A stretch of DNA of 63,950 nucleotides from positions 1-63,950 of the forward strand of contig NZ_CABHMZ010000037.1 in assembly GCF_902167705.1 (NCBI RefSeq). Direction: 5' to 3'. Below, one piece after another: positions 51,284 through 59,167 of the stretch. A model generated the notes under the pieces. The model was not told the origin of the DNA. It ran no database searches and worked only from the letters and a program-made list of their open reading frames with translations. Every line of letters begins with the position of its first letter. The first letter of the stretch is position 1. Source of the stretch: Streptococcus constellatus (GTDB lineage Bacteria > Bacillota > Bacilli > Lactobacillales > Streptococcaceae). The position numbers and the translations under genes were made by a program.

Positions 51284-51396
51284 CAGAGCGCAGGAAAAAC
51301 AACAGAAGAAGCAAAAAAGGATTTTCAGAATGGTCAAGAACATTAAAATATTTAGATAACAAGAAAGAATAGTTTTTTTGAAAGGAGGTCATTTAA

Positions 51397-53145
51397 ATAA
51401 CTTACGATTATTCAACGATACGTGACGAGTTTAAAGATGTCGCGTATTACTATGCTAAAGATATAGTAGACGGACATATAAGAGCAAGTAAAAAAGTTAT
51501 CAAGGCTTGTCTGCGACATTTAAATGACCTCAAAAAGATTGACAATCCAAACTCTGCTTTTACGTACATCCCTGATAAGGCGCAAAATGCTATCGACTTT
51601 TTGGAAATCTTGCCAGATGTCAAAACAGGGGAAACTTATCCGTTAGCTAGATTTCAAAAGTTCATCATTTCAAGCCTCTATGGGTGGAGAAAGAAAGCCG
51701 ACACATCAATCAGGCGTTTTAGAAAAGCGATTGTTTCTGTTGCACGTAAAAACGGGAAGACGATTCTAATTGCTGGAGTACTGCTATATGAATTTTTATT
51801 TGGACGGAATCCTGCTTTGAGTCGTCAATTGTTTTGTACCGCCAATGATAGAACACAAGCTAAGATTGCTTGGACAATGGCTAAGAAACAATTGGAGGCC
51901 TTGAGAAATAAATATGCAGACATTCGTAAGAATACCAAGGTTATGCGGGATGAACTTGTCAACAAAAAGGATGAATCCTACATCCGAGCGCTTAGTCGTG
52001 ATACCGGAGCTGTGGATGGATTTGAACCTTATGTAGGCGTCCTAGATGAGTACGCAGCTAGTAAAACAGATGAAATGTTAGAACTACTCGCATCAGGGCA
52101 GGGCCAGCTTGATAACCCTCTTATCTTGATTATATCTACAGCAGGGCTTGATTTAAATGTACCAATGCACACTGTTGAGTATCAGTATGCTAGTAGAATC
52201 CTTGATGAAGAAATTGAGGACGATTCTTACTTTGCATTTATTGCAGAACAAGAAAGCGTGGATGAAATTAAGGAAGAAGAGAGTTGGATAAAATCAAATC
52301 CTATTCTAGAAGTTGAAGCCCTTAGAGAAAAAATCACAAACTATCTCCGTGATAGATATAAAACGGCTCTTGAAACAGGAGGTTTGAATAAAGTACTCGT
52401 CAAGAACTTCAACATGTGGCGGCAATCAAGCGAGGAGTCTTATATAGATAAACAAACGTGGGATGGAGCGAAGACTGATAAACCAGACACAAAAAAGAGA
52501 CGTGTATGGCTTGGTGTAGACGTCGGTCGTGTAAGCGACTTGTTCTCGATTACACCTTTCGCACAGATGGATGATTATTGGTATATAGATAATTTTTCTT
52601 TCGTGGCCACTAAGTATGGTTTAGCGGCTAAAGAAAAGAGAGACGGGGTATCTTACACCGATTTAGAAAGAATGGGCTATTGCGAGATTACAACGCTTGA
52701 AAGCGGAGTGATTGATGATGAAAGAGTTCTCGAAAAAATGGAGGAAATGATATACGAAAACGATTGGGAAGTACAGGCGATTTGTTACGACCCTTACCAA
52801 TTTGGAAGTTTGCTAGCCATGATTGAAAAACGCCATCCAGAGTGGCCGTTGATCCAAGTATCGCAGACGACAATGGTATTGAATATGCCGACTAAGCAAT
52901 TCAGAGATGATATGAAGCTTGGAAAAATAAAACATTCCGGAAACCTACTGTTGACAATGGCTTTTAACAATGCCTTTATCAAAACCGATAACAACGGTAT
53001 GCGGATTGATAAAAACAAGAATAGTAATAAAATCGACCCAGCAGACGCTGGATTAAACGCTTATGCAGTCTGTTACCTAGAGCCATTCGACGGTTCGGGC
53101 TGTTGGACAAACGAAAAAATAATGGAAAGCGAGAGCCTGTTTTAA
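51397..53145 (+). CDS. Terminase large subunit, ATA start position
   Basis: This 582-residue packaging ATPase-nuclease has the Walker A-like region VARKNGKTILIAG, the downstream LDEYAASKTDE acidic motif and a C-terminal nuclease part with GVDVGRVSD. The frame is open from a stop at 51394, and the expected N-terminus begins directly after it. The only well-placed start is ATA at 51397, eight bases after AAAGGAGG. A G to A change of ATG would explain this. The next alternative, TTG 51601, would remove 68 residues and has no ribosome-binding site. Confidence 0.88.
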   Translation: MTYDYSTIRDEFKDVAYYYAKDIVDGHIRASKKVIKACLRHLNDLKKIDNPNSAFTYIPDKAQNAIDFLEILPDVKTGETYPLARFQKFIISSLYGWRKKADTSIRRFRKAIVSVARKNGKTILIAGVLLYEFLFGRNPALSRQLFCTANDRTQAKIAWTMAKKQLEALRNKYADIRKNTKVMRDELVNKKDESYIRALSRDTGAVDGFEPYVGVLDEYAASKTDEMLELLASGQGQLDNPLILIISTAGLDLNVPMHTVEYQYASRILDEEIEDDSYFAFIAEQESVDEIKEEESWIKSNPILEVEALREKITNYLRDRYKTALETGGLNKVLVKNFNMWRQSSEESYIDKQTWDGAKTDKPDTKKRRVWLGVDVGRVSDLFSITPFAQMDDYWYIDNFSFVATKYGLAAKEKRDGVSYTDLERMGYCEITTLESGVIDDERVLEKMEEMIYENDWEVQAICYDPYQFGSLLAMIEKRHPEWPLIQVSQTTMVLNMPTKQFRDDMKLGKIKHSGNLLLTMAFNNAFIKTDNNGMRIDKNKNSNKIDPADAGLNAYAVCYLEPFDGSGCWTNEKIMESESLF

Positions 53146-53303
53146 TGAAATGGTTTTTTAATAATATCCATACACTGTTTTTAATTGCTGCCATGTTCTG
53201 TGTTGGATATGGTGTTTTTTTAGTGAATACTGCAGTCGGTTTTATTGTTACCGGTCTCATGTTGTTCGCTGTGGCTATTTATATTGACCGAAACGGTCGA
53301 TAA
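53145..53303 (+). CDS. Small membrane protein, 52 aa
   Basis: The sequence MKWFFNNIHTLFLIAAMFCVGYGVFLVNTAVGFIVTGLMLFAVAIYIDRNGR has two hydrophobic segments and a short tail. The start overlaps the last base of the large terminase stop. Such small membrane proteins between terminase and portal are common; they may aid entry. Function unknown. Confidence 0.7.
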   Translation: MKWFFNNIHTLFLIAAMFCVGYGVFLVNTAVGFIVTGLMLFAVAIYIDRNGR

Positions 53304-53321
53304 AGGAGGTGAAAAGTATAA

Positions 53322-54548
53322 ATGAGTTTTTTTCAATCGTTAAGCTCAAAAGTCTCTTATGATGACTATGTAAGTTCTGTATTATCAGGTAATTCAGCCC
53401 CGTTATACGTTGGAATATCGGCTTTGAAAAACAGTGATATATTGACAGCAACTTCTATCATAGCTGGAGACATTGCTAGATTTCCACTGATAAAAAAAGA
53501 TTTAGCAGGCAACGTCATTCAGGATGATGATTTGAATTATTTATTGAATGTAAAGTCTACAAAAAATGTTTCGGCGAGAGAATGGAAGTTCGCTATGGCT
53601 GTCAATGCAATTTTAACAGGTAATAGTTATTCTCGAATTTTAAGAGATCCTAAAACGAATAAAGCTTTGCAATTCCAATTTTACCGTCCTTCTGAGACAA
53701 CAGTTGAAGAAACAGATGATCACGAAGTTATTTATACATTCATTGATAGATTGACAGGAAATCAAATTGCTTGCACTTCTGATAATGTGGTTCACTGGAA
53801 ATTCTTCAGCCACGACACAATCCTTGGGCGTTCCCCGCTCCTATCTCTTGCAGATGAGATAGCTTTGCAAGACGGCGGAACACAAACGTTAATTAAATTT
53901 TTCCGTGATGGTTTTTCAAGCGGAATTCTAAAACTTAAAGGTTCGCAGTTGAACGCAGAAGCTCGTAAAAAAGCCCGTATGGATTTTGAAAAAATGCGGG
54001 AAGGTTCAATCGGCGGAAGCCCTTTGGTTTTTGATGATACGCAGGAATACGAACCGCTTGAAATTGATACAAATGTATTGCAGCTAATTACAAGTAATAA
54101 CTTTTCTACAGCACAAATTGCTAAAGCTTTACGAGTTCCTAGTTATAAACTCGGTGTTAATAGCCCGAATCAATCTGTAGCGCAGTTAATGGCTGATTAT
54201 GTTAGCAATGACCTTCCGTTTTATTTTGACGCCATAACAAGCGAAACGGCGTTGAAAGTTTTAGATGCTACTGAACGGAAGCTATATCGAATCGAATTTG
54301 ATACACGCAAAGTAACCGGCTTGTCATCAGAAGAGGTTCGAAACTTGGTGAAAGACCAGCTGTTAACTCCTAATCAAGGGTTAGAGCAACTTGGCTTACC
54401 TAAGTCTGACGACCCTAACATGGATAGGTATCAATCTAGCTTGAACTATGTCTTCTTAGATAAAAAAGAAGAATATCAAGCAATGAAAGGGGGTGAGACA
54501 GGAAATGCCAAAAAGAATCAAGATGAAGGGGCCGCTGATTCCCAATAA
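53322..54548 (+). CDS. Phage portal protein, HK97 family
   Basis: This 408-residue protein has the portal features: NSDILTATSIIAGDIARFPL, NAILTGNSYSRI, and VHWKFFSHDTILGRSPL. It forms the ring through which DNA enters the capsid. GGAGGTGAAAAG precedes the ATG. Its end overlaps the protease gene. Confidence 0.95.
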   Translation: MSFFQSLSSKVSYDDYVSSVLSGNSAPLYVGISALKNSDILTATSIIAGDIARFPLIKKDLAGNVIQDDDLNYLLNVKSTKNVSAREWKFAMAVNAILTGNSYSRILRDPKTNKALQFQFYRPSETTVEETDDHEVIYTFIDRLTGNQIACTSDNVVHWKFFSHDTILGRSPLLSLADEIALQDGGTQTLIKFFRDGFSSGILKLKGSQLNAEARKKARMDFEKMREGSIGGSPLVFDDTQEYEPLEIDTNVLQLITSNNFSTAQIAKALRVPSYKLGVNSPNQSVAQLMADYVSNDLPFYFDAITSETALKVLDATERKLYRIEFDTRKVTGLSSEEVRNLVKDQLLTPNQGLEQLGLPKSDDPNMDRYQSSLNYVFLDKKEEYQAMKGGETGNAKKNQDEGAADSQ

Positions 54549-55179
54549 CAGTCAAGAAGCTTATGACTACTTTGGCTTGGAAGCAGTTAGTGCCCGAAGC
54601 ATTGCCGAAGCGTTGCCAGAGGATAATTCAGACATTGTTCTTGAGGTAAATTCAACTGGAGGTTTGGTAACTGTTGGTAGCGAAATCTACACTACATTAC
54701 GGAACTACGCCGGCAAAGTTACAGCAGAAATAACAGGTATGGCTGCAAGTGCTGCAAGTGTAGCTGTTATGGGAGCAGATAAAGTTATTATCAGCCCTAC
54801 AGCTCAGATGATGATTCACAAAGCTTTATTCAGCTATGTGTCAGGCAATAGCGACGACTTGGACAAAGTTTCCAATGCTTTGAAGGCCAGCGACCAAGCA
54901 ATCGTTAATGCTTATGTTGCAAAGACGGGGATGTCGGAAGATGACATTATGGCTCTAATGAAGGCCGAAACCTATATGTCTGCGCAAGATGCTGTTGACA
55001 AAGGTTTTGCAGATGAAATCATGAGTTTTGATGATGTAGAAGCGGTTGCCAGCATCGGCAATGGTATTTTACCTCAAGCGGTAATTGACGACTTTTACGC
55101 TAACCGTAGCAAGCGTAAGTCAGAAATTCAAAATATGCTACGAGAAATAGAAAAAGAAGAAATTTTACAAGGGCTATAA
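54505..55179 (+). CDS. ClpP-like head maturation protease
   Basis: This 224-residue protein has the ClpP fold: LEVNSTGGLVTVGSEIYTTL, the nucleophile Ser in MAASAASVAVMGA, and the His in MMIHKALF. It should remove the N-terminal scaffold arm of the capsid protein. The start at 54505 is chosen because GGGGGTGAG lies nine bases upstream; a GTG at 54493 is inside that site. It overlaps the portal end in another frame. Confidence 0.93.
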   Translation: MPKRIKMKGPLIPNNSQEAYDYFGLEAVSARSIAEALPEDNSDIVLEVNSTGGLVTVGSEIYTTLRNYAGKVTAEITGMAASAASVAVMGADKVIISPTAQMMIHKALFSYVSGNSDDLDKVSNALKASDQAIVNAYVAKTGMSEDDIMALMKAETYMSAQDAVDKGFADEIMSFDDVEAVASIGNGILPQAVIDDFYANRSKRKSEIQNMLREIEKEEILQGL

Positions 55180-55216
55180 GTCCTATTTTTTATGTTCAAA
55201 AAAGGAGAATAAATAT

Positions 55217-56389
55217 ATGTTTGATGAAAAAATCAAAGAGTTACAGGCGACAATCGCGAATTTGAATTCGACAATCGCTTCCAAAACAGCAGAAGTAAAA
55301 GCAGCTTTAAATGCTGATGACTTAGACAAAGCCCGCACAATCAAAGCGGAAGTTGAAAATGCAAAAGCAGACCTCGCTTCTGCAAAAAAAGATTTAAAAC
55401 TATTTGAAGACATGATGGATGTAGGCGGTGCAGAGGGAAAAGCTGGTCAAAAGGTAGAACCAGAAGAAATGTCTTACCGCGACAAAGTCAACGCTTTTTT
55501 GAAATCTAAAGGAGCTGTTGCACATGAAGGTCTTCGTTTTGGTGAAACTCGTGACGAAGTTCTTATTCCGCTAAATGACATTGTTCCAAAAACAGATGGT
55601 GTATTGAAAACGAATACCAAACCAGTAACGAGTGAAGAATTGGTGACTACTCCACTCCGTGAAGTGAAGACTGTTGTCGATTTGAAACAATTCACAAATG
55701 TTCACAAAACAAAGAAAGGGTCTGGTAAATATCCAATCCTTAAGAAAGCAACTTCACGTATGCATAGCGTTGAAGAGTTGGAAAAAAATCCAGCGCTTGC
55801 TAAGCCAGAATTCGAAAATGTGCCTTGGGAAGTTAAAACTTATCGTGGAGCAATCCCAATCTCTCAAGAATCAATTGATGACGCAGATGTTGATGTTCTT
55901 GCTTTAATCGCTGAACAAATCGGAGAAATCAAAGTAAATACTACTAACTATGCTATTGCAGAGGTTTTGAAAACTTTCGAAGCAAAAACTGTCACAAATC
56001 TTGACGAATTGAAAGCTATTATCAATGTAACTCTTGACCCTGCTTATCAAGTGTCTTTTGAAGCTAGCCAAAGCTTCTACAATCTTCTTGATACATTGAA
56101 AGACAAGAACGGACGCTACTTGCTGCAAGATTCAATTGTTTCGCCGTCTGGCCAAGTTGCTTTAGGAAAAGTCATTAACGTCCTTTCTGACGAAACACTC
56201 GGAGCCGCTACGGAAGCAAAAGCATTCGTAGGAGATTCTAAGCGTGGTGTATTGTTTGTAGACCGCTTGGAAATCGGTTTGCGTTGGGCTGAAAATGACA
56301 TTTACGGACAATATTTACAAGCTGTAATGCGCTTTGATGTTAAAAAAGCAGACGCCAAAGCTGGATACTTTGTAACTTATACACCCTAA
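55217..56389 (+). CDS. Major capsid protein, HK97 fold
   Basis: This 390-residue protein starts with a coiled scaffold arm (about 1-85, Lys/Glu/Asp-rich) and continues into the HK97 fold (LVTTPLREVKTVVDLKQF, KTYRGAIPISQESIDD, FVGDSKRGVLFVDRLEIGLRW). The upstream protease probably cuts off the arm during assembly. The gene ends CCC-TAA, and an open +1 frame with a hairpin follows, so a longer form is likely (see 56384-56522). Confidence 0.96.
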   Translation: MFDEKIKELQATIANLNSTIASKTAEVKAALNADDLDKARTIKAEVENAKADLASAKKDLKLFEDMMDVGGAEGKAGQKVEPEEMSYRDKVNAFLKSKGAVAHEGLRFGETRDEVLIPLNDIVPKTDGVLKTNTKPVTSEELVTTPLREVKTVVDLKQFTNVHKTKKGSGKYPILKKATSRMHSVEELEKNPALAKPEFENVPWEVKTYRGAIPISQESIDDADVDVLALIAEQIGEIKVNTTNYAIAEVLKTFEAKTVTNLDELKAIINVTLDPAYQVSFEASQSFYNLLDTLKDKNGRYLLQDSIVSPSGQVALGKVINVLSDETLGAATEAKAFVGDSKRGVLFVDRLEIGLRWAENDIYGQYLQAVMRFDVKKADAKAGYFVTYTP

Positions 56390-56522
56390 GAAAGCCACCA
56401 CAGAGGTGGCGAAACCGACAAATGCTAGTACTAAACAAGAAATAATGGATTACTTGGATAGCAAAGGCATACACTACGATCCGTCGGCTACAAAGCAAGA
56501 ACTCTTGGCTTTGGTAGTCTGA
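56384..56522 (+). CDS. Proposed +1 frameshift extension of the capsid, HeH/LEM-like domain
   Basis: The capsid ends ACA-CCC-TAA. A +1 slip on CCC-T would skip the stop and read 44 more codons to the TGA at 56520: KKATTEVAKPTNASTKQEI...GIHYDPSATKQELLALVV. The TKQEI...DYLDSKGI...SATKQELL pattern is a HeH/LEM motif. A 6-bp GC-rich hairpin GCCACC/GGTGGC (56394-56410) begins four bases after the TAA. There is no start codon with a ribosome-binding site of its own. Slippage at a CCC-stop is known for Listeria phage PSA structural genes. This is inference, but all parts fit. Confidence 0.72.
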
Positions 56523-56534
56523 TAGGAGGTGTCT

Positions 56535-56837
56535 ATGGCAGTTTCTAAAGAATACTTAGATAAGGTGAAACTCTATTGTAAAATCGATTACGATTTTGAA
56601 GATTCACTTTTGGAATCAATGATTGAATCGGTTATAGAAGAGATTTGCTTTGCTATAGAAAAAAATAGTACCTCTGAAAGTTTTAAAGGGGACGCAAGAT
56701 TTGATTTGGCTGTTATGAAACAAGTCAAAGAAGAATATGAACATCGCGGACTGTCAGCAGATACTGAACGGTATCCGCTGGCCAACGGTGTTTTAAATAT
56801 CATCCATCAATTGCGATTACGAGGTGATAGACAGTGA
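56535..56837 (+). CDS. Head-tail connector protein (gp6-like)
   Basis: This 100-residue helical protein begins MAVSKEYLDKVKLYCKIDYDFEDSLLESMIESVIEEI and matches the Phage_gp6-like connector family. It would sit below the portal. AGGAGG lies five bases upstream. It overlaps the next gene. Confidence 0.88.
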   Translation: MAVSKEYLDKVKLYCKIDYDFEDSLLESMIESVIEEICFAIEKNSTSESFKGDARFDLAVMKQVKEEYEHRGLSADTERYPLANGVLNIIHQLRLRGDRQ

Positions 56838-57202
56838 TTACTCGCAAAATGAATACGCGCATTACTATATTCAAAAAAATAGGCGGGCAAAATGAAGACG
56901 GAGAAGTAATTGATTCATTAAAGGTTGATGTTTTGACTTGCTGGGCAGAAGTGCAACGAACTTCTGTGAAGGACTTTAAAGCAGGCGGAAAGACTTATGT
57001 TGGAGAATTGGCGCAAAACGGACAAAAACCTCTCGAATCTTTCAAAGATATAAAAGTGTTTTTGATTCGTTACATGCCAAAACTTCCTTTTGATAATTCT
57101 ATGTATATCAATTTTAATGATTTTGAATATAAAATCACGGAGATTGAGGTTGATTATGCTTCTAAAGATATCATCATGATAAAAGGGGAGCGTGTATCAT
57201 GA
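56834..57202 (+). CDS. Head closure protein (SPP1 gp16-like), GTG start
   Basis: This 122-residue protein fits the head-tail joining family: MNTRITIFKK, WAEVQRTSVKDFKAGGK, IRYMPKLPFDNSMYINFNDFEYKITEIEVD. It plugs the connector after DNA packaging. The GTG start at 56834 overlaps the preceding stop as GTGA; an ATG at 56849 is an alternative. Confidence 0.85.
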   Translation: MITRKMNTRITIFKKIGGQNEDGEVIDSLKVDVLTCWAEVQRTSVKDFKAGGKTYVGELAQNGQKPLESFKDIKVFLIRYMPKLPFDNSMYINFNDFEYKITEIEVDYASKDIIMIKGERVS

Positions 57203-57564
57203 CAAAAGGATTAGATGAAATTTTAGGTAACCTAACCAGACTGCAAGTACGTGTCCCGACAGTAGCGAAAGCTGCGGTAACGGAAGCGGCAGAAGAGTTT
57301 CGAAAGCAGCTATCGACGAACACCCCTGAAGATAGCGGGGTGTTGGAAGAAGATACTGTGGTAAGTGGCTTTAAAGGTGCAAGTCACGGGATTATCTCAA
57401 AGGACATTGGTTATGGTCGTCAAGCTGGATGGCGTGCGCACTTTCCGGACGCCGGGACGGTTTATCAGGCTCCACAAGACTTCAAAGAAAAGACTATCAA
57501 CCAAATGACGCCTGTCGCAAAAGAAATCTACGCTAAAAAAATAAGGGAGGGATTGAATTTATGA
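57199..57564 (+). CDS. HK97 gp10-like tail component
   Basis: This 121-residue protein has the HK97-gp10 pattern: GLDEILGNLTRLQVRVPTVAKAAVTEAAEEFRKQL and GRQAGWRAHFPDAGTVYQAP. It probably forms the tail-side joining ring. It overlaps both neighbours by four bases (ATGA). Confidence 0.88.
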   Translation: MTKGLDEILGNLTRLQVRVPTVAKAAVTEAAEEFRKQLSTNTPEDSGVLEEDTVVSGFKGASHGIISKDIGYGRQAGWRAHFPDAGTVYQAPQDFKEKTINQMTPVAKEIYAKKIREGLNL

Positions 57565-57998
57565 CAATTGAAGCAACGGTTTACAAATTGCTTAGCGGTG
57601 ATAAAGAATTCAATAAACTTCTGGATACAATTCGGGGAGGAGAATTCGGAAATGGATATAAGCAGGGTATTTTTACTTATGCTATACCTGAAAACCCGGT
57701 TAACATCATTAAACCGAATCTAGCTCCTTTTGTTAGAATAAATCCAAATTATGAAGTTCCTGTTATTTATGCGGATGATGACAATTGCGCAACTGAATAT
57801 AGAGTTACTATCAACTTTTGGTGTCAAACGGGTTCACAATCAGAACAAGTCGCGCATAAGATGGATGAAATATTAAAAAGAAATGGTTTTGAACGCTATA
57901 CAGCAAATGAAAAACCACGATATAGAGATGGCGATATCAACTTATTAACAAATATAAGAAAATATCGCTTTTTTGATTGGAAAAAAGAAAGAGAGTAA
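57561..57998 (+). CDS. Tail completion/minor tail protein (gp17-like)
   Basis: This 145-residue protein (EATVYKLLSGDKEFNKLLDTI...YRVTINFWCQTGSQSEQVAHKMDEILKRNGFERY) has the layout of SPP1 gp17-type tail terminator proteins that cap the tail tube. The major tail gene starts six bases downstream. The family is inferred from position and fold-like pattern. Confidence 0.8.
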   Translation: MTIEATVYKLLSGDKEFNKLLDTIRGGEFGNGYKQGIFTYAIPENPVNIIKPNLAPFVRINPNYEVPVIYADDDNCATEYRVTINFWCQTGSQSEQVAHKMDEILKRNGFERYTANEKPRYRDGDINLLTNIRKYRFFDWKKERE

Positions 57999-58004
57999 AA
58001 ATAA

Positions 58005-58556
58005 ATGGGTAAAGTAAAATTTGGCTTACGTGATTTTGAGTATGGTATTGTTACCGCTGAAAATAAAGTTTCTACAACTAAAAAGTTGCCGGGCATGAAA
58101 TCTGCAAAACTTGAAATCACAAACGAACTACAAACAATCATGGCAGATGATGGTCCTTACGTTGTCTTATCTGGCGGCATTACAGAAACAACGCTTGAAA
58201 TCGAAGTTTTGGATTTGAATTCTGCCGCTCGCAAAGATTTTTATGGTATCGAAACAACGAAAGGCGTTGAAAAATACAACAAAAATCTTACTCCTAACGA
58301 CATCGCCTGTATGTTCCGCACAAGTACAGAAGATGGAAAAGCTATCTGGGTAGGCTTGCTAAAAGGTAAATTCACAGTTCCAGGAATGGATATGAAAACC
58401 AAAGAAGGGGCTCCAGATCCAACTCCAGACACAACAAAAGGGAACTTTGTTGCTCGCGGGGATGACGAAAGCGGAGATATTTTATATATTGGTCGCGAGG
58501 ATGCCACTGATTTTGATTTCAACGAATTTAAAAAGATGGTGTTCCCGACTGCATAA
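58005..58556 (+). CDS. Major tail tube protein
   Basis: This 183-residue protein follows the tail terminator and precedes the chaperones. It has GKVKFGLRDFEYGIVTAENKVSTTKKLPGMKSAKLEITNELQTIMADDGPYVVLSGG, characteristic of phi13-type major tail proteins. Many copies build the tail tube. A hairpin at 58563 follows, so transcription may be reduced here to favour this abundant protein. Confidence 0.9.
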   Translation: MGKVKFGLRDFEYGIVTAENKVSTTKKLPGMKSAKLEITNELQTIMADDGPYVVLSGGITETTLEIEVLDLNSAARKDFYGIETTKGVEKYNKNLTPNDIACMFRTSTEDGKAIWVGLLKGKFTVPGMDMKTKEGAPDPTPDTTKGNFVARGDDESGDILYIGREDATDFDFNEFKKMVFPTA

Positions 58557-58562
58557 CAAGGG

Positions 58563-58590
58563 GCTAGGTTTTTCCTAGCTTCTTTTCTTT
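58563..58590 (+). terminator. Weak terminator or attenuator after the tail tube gene
   Basis: GCTAGG pairs with CCTAGC over five T, followed by TTCTTTTCTTTG. It is likely partial: the tail chaperone and tape measure genes need far fewer copies. Confidence 0.6.
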
Positions 58591-58613
58591 GTTTTTTTAG
58601 AAAAGGAGTAAAT

Positions 58614-58955
58614 ATGTTTGAGATTAAATTAAATAAAGGCGGGGTAGAAAAGGAATTTAAGAAAGATTTTATCAGCGTTGAAGATAATCTTTTGGCAATT
58701 GAACACCAAGTTCGTCAAACTGCTCTTTATGGAGACGAAAAAGATGTAATTAACCCGGTTAAACACCGCAAGATGAATGAAGCTTATTTGCAGATGTTTG
58801 TTGATATGTACCGCAAACAATTTACTGTTGAAGATTTAAAACAAGCTGATATGTCTGTTTTAGATACGCTTAATGAGCTTTATTTAGAAGCTCTTGGTGG
58901 AAAAAAAGAAAAATCGGACGAGGAATCCGAAGGTGAAGAAAAAAAGGAACAATAA
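58614..58955 (+). CDS. Tail assembly chaperone G
   Basis: This 113-residue protein has the gpG role by position: MFEIKLNKGGVEKEFKKDFISVEDNL, then a helical region and an acidic, Lys-rich end. It binds the tape measure during tail building. The AAAAGGAG site precedes the start. A slippery site lies near its end (see the next entry). Confidence 0.9.
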   Translation: MFEIKLNKGGVEKEFKKDFISVEDNLLAIEHQVRQTALYGDEKDVINPVKHRKMNEAYLQMFVDMYRKQFTVEDLKQADMSVLDTLNELYLEALGGKKEKSDEESEGEEKKEQ

Positions 58956-59155
58956 CTCCAGAAGAAGCGAAAGAGAATTTGCTATTGTGGATTCAGTCGT
59001 TACTAAGAAACGGCTATACAATTCTGGATATAAAAAAGCTGCAACTATCAGACTTCGAGTTAATGGTTGAAGCGTTAGAAAAACAAGTGCCAGAAATAAA
59101 AGAAGAAGTAATAGAAACCACACTTGACAAAGCTTTTCCGTTTCTTTTTGGCTAG
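58614..59155 (+). CDS. Tail assembly chaperone G-T fusion via -1 frameshift
   Basis: The sequence A-AAA-AAG at 58940-58946 lies in frame for a -1 slip near the end of gene G. After slipping, the frame is open for 69 codons to a TAG at 59153: GTITPEEAKENLLLWIQSLLRNGYTIL...EALEKQVPEIKEEV...FPFLFG. This T part has no start of its own and ends 13 bases before the tape measure start, the layout conserved from phage lambda. The ratio of G to G-T matters for tail length control. Confidence 0.92.
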
Positions 59156-59167
59156 AAAGGAAATTGG

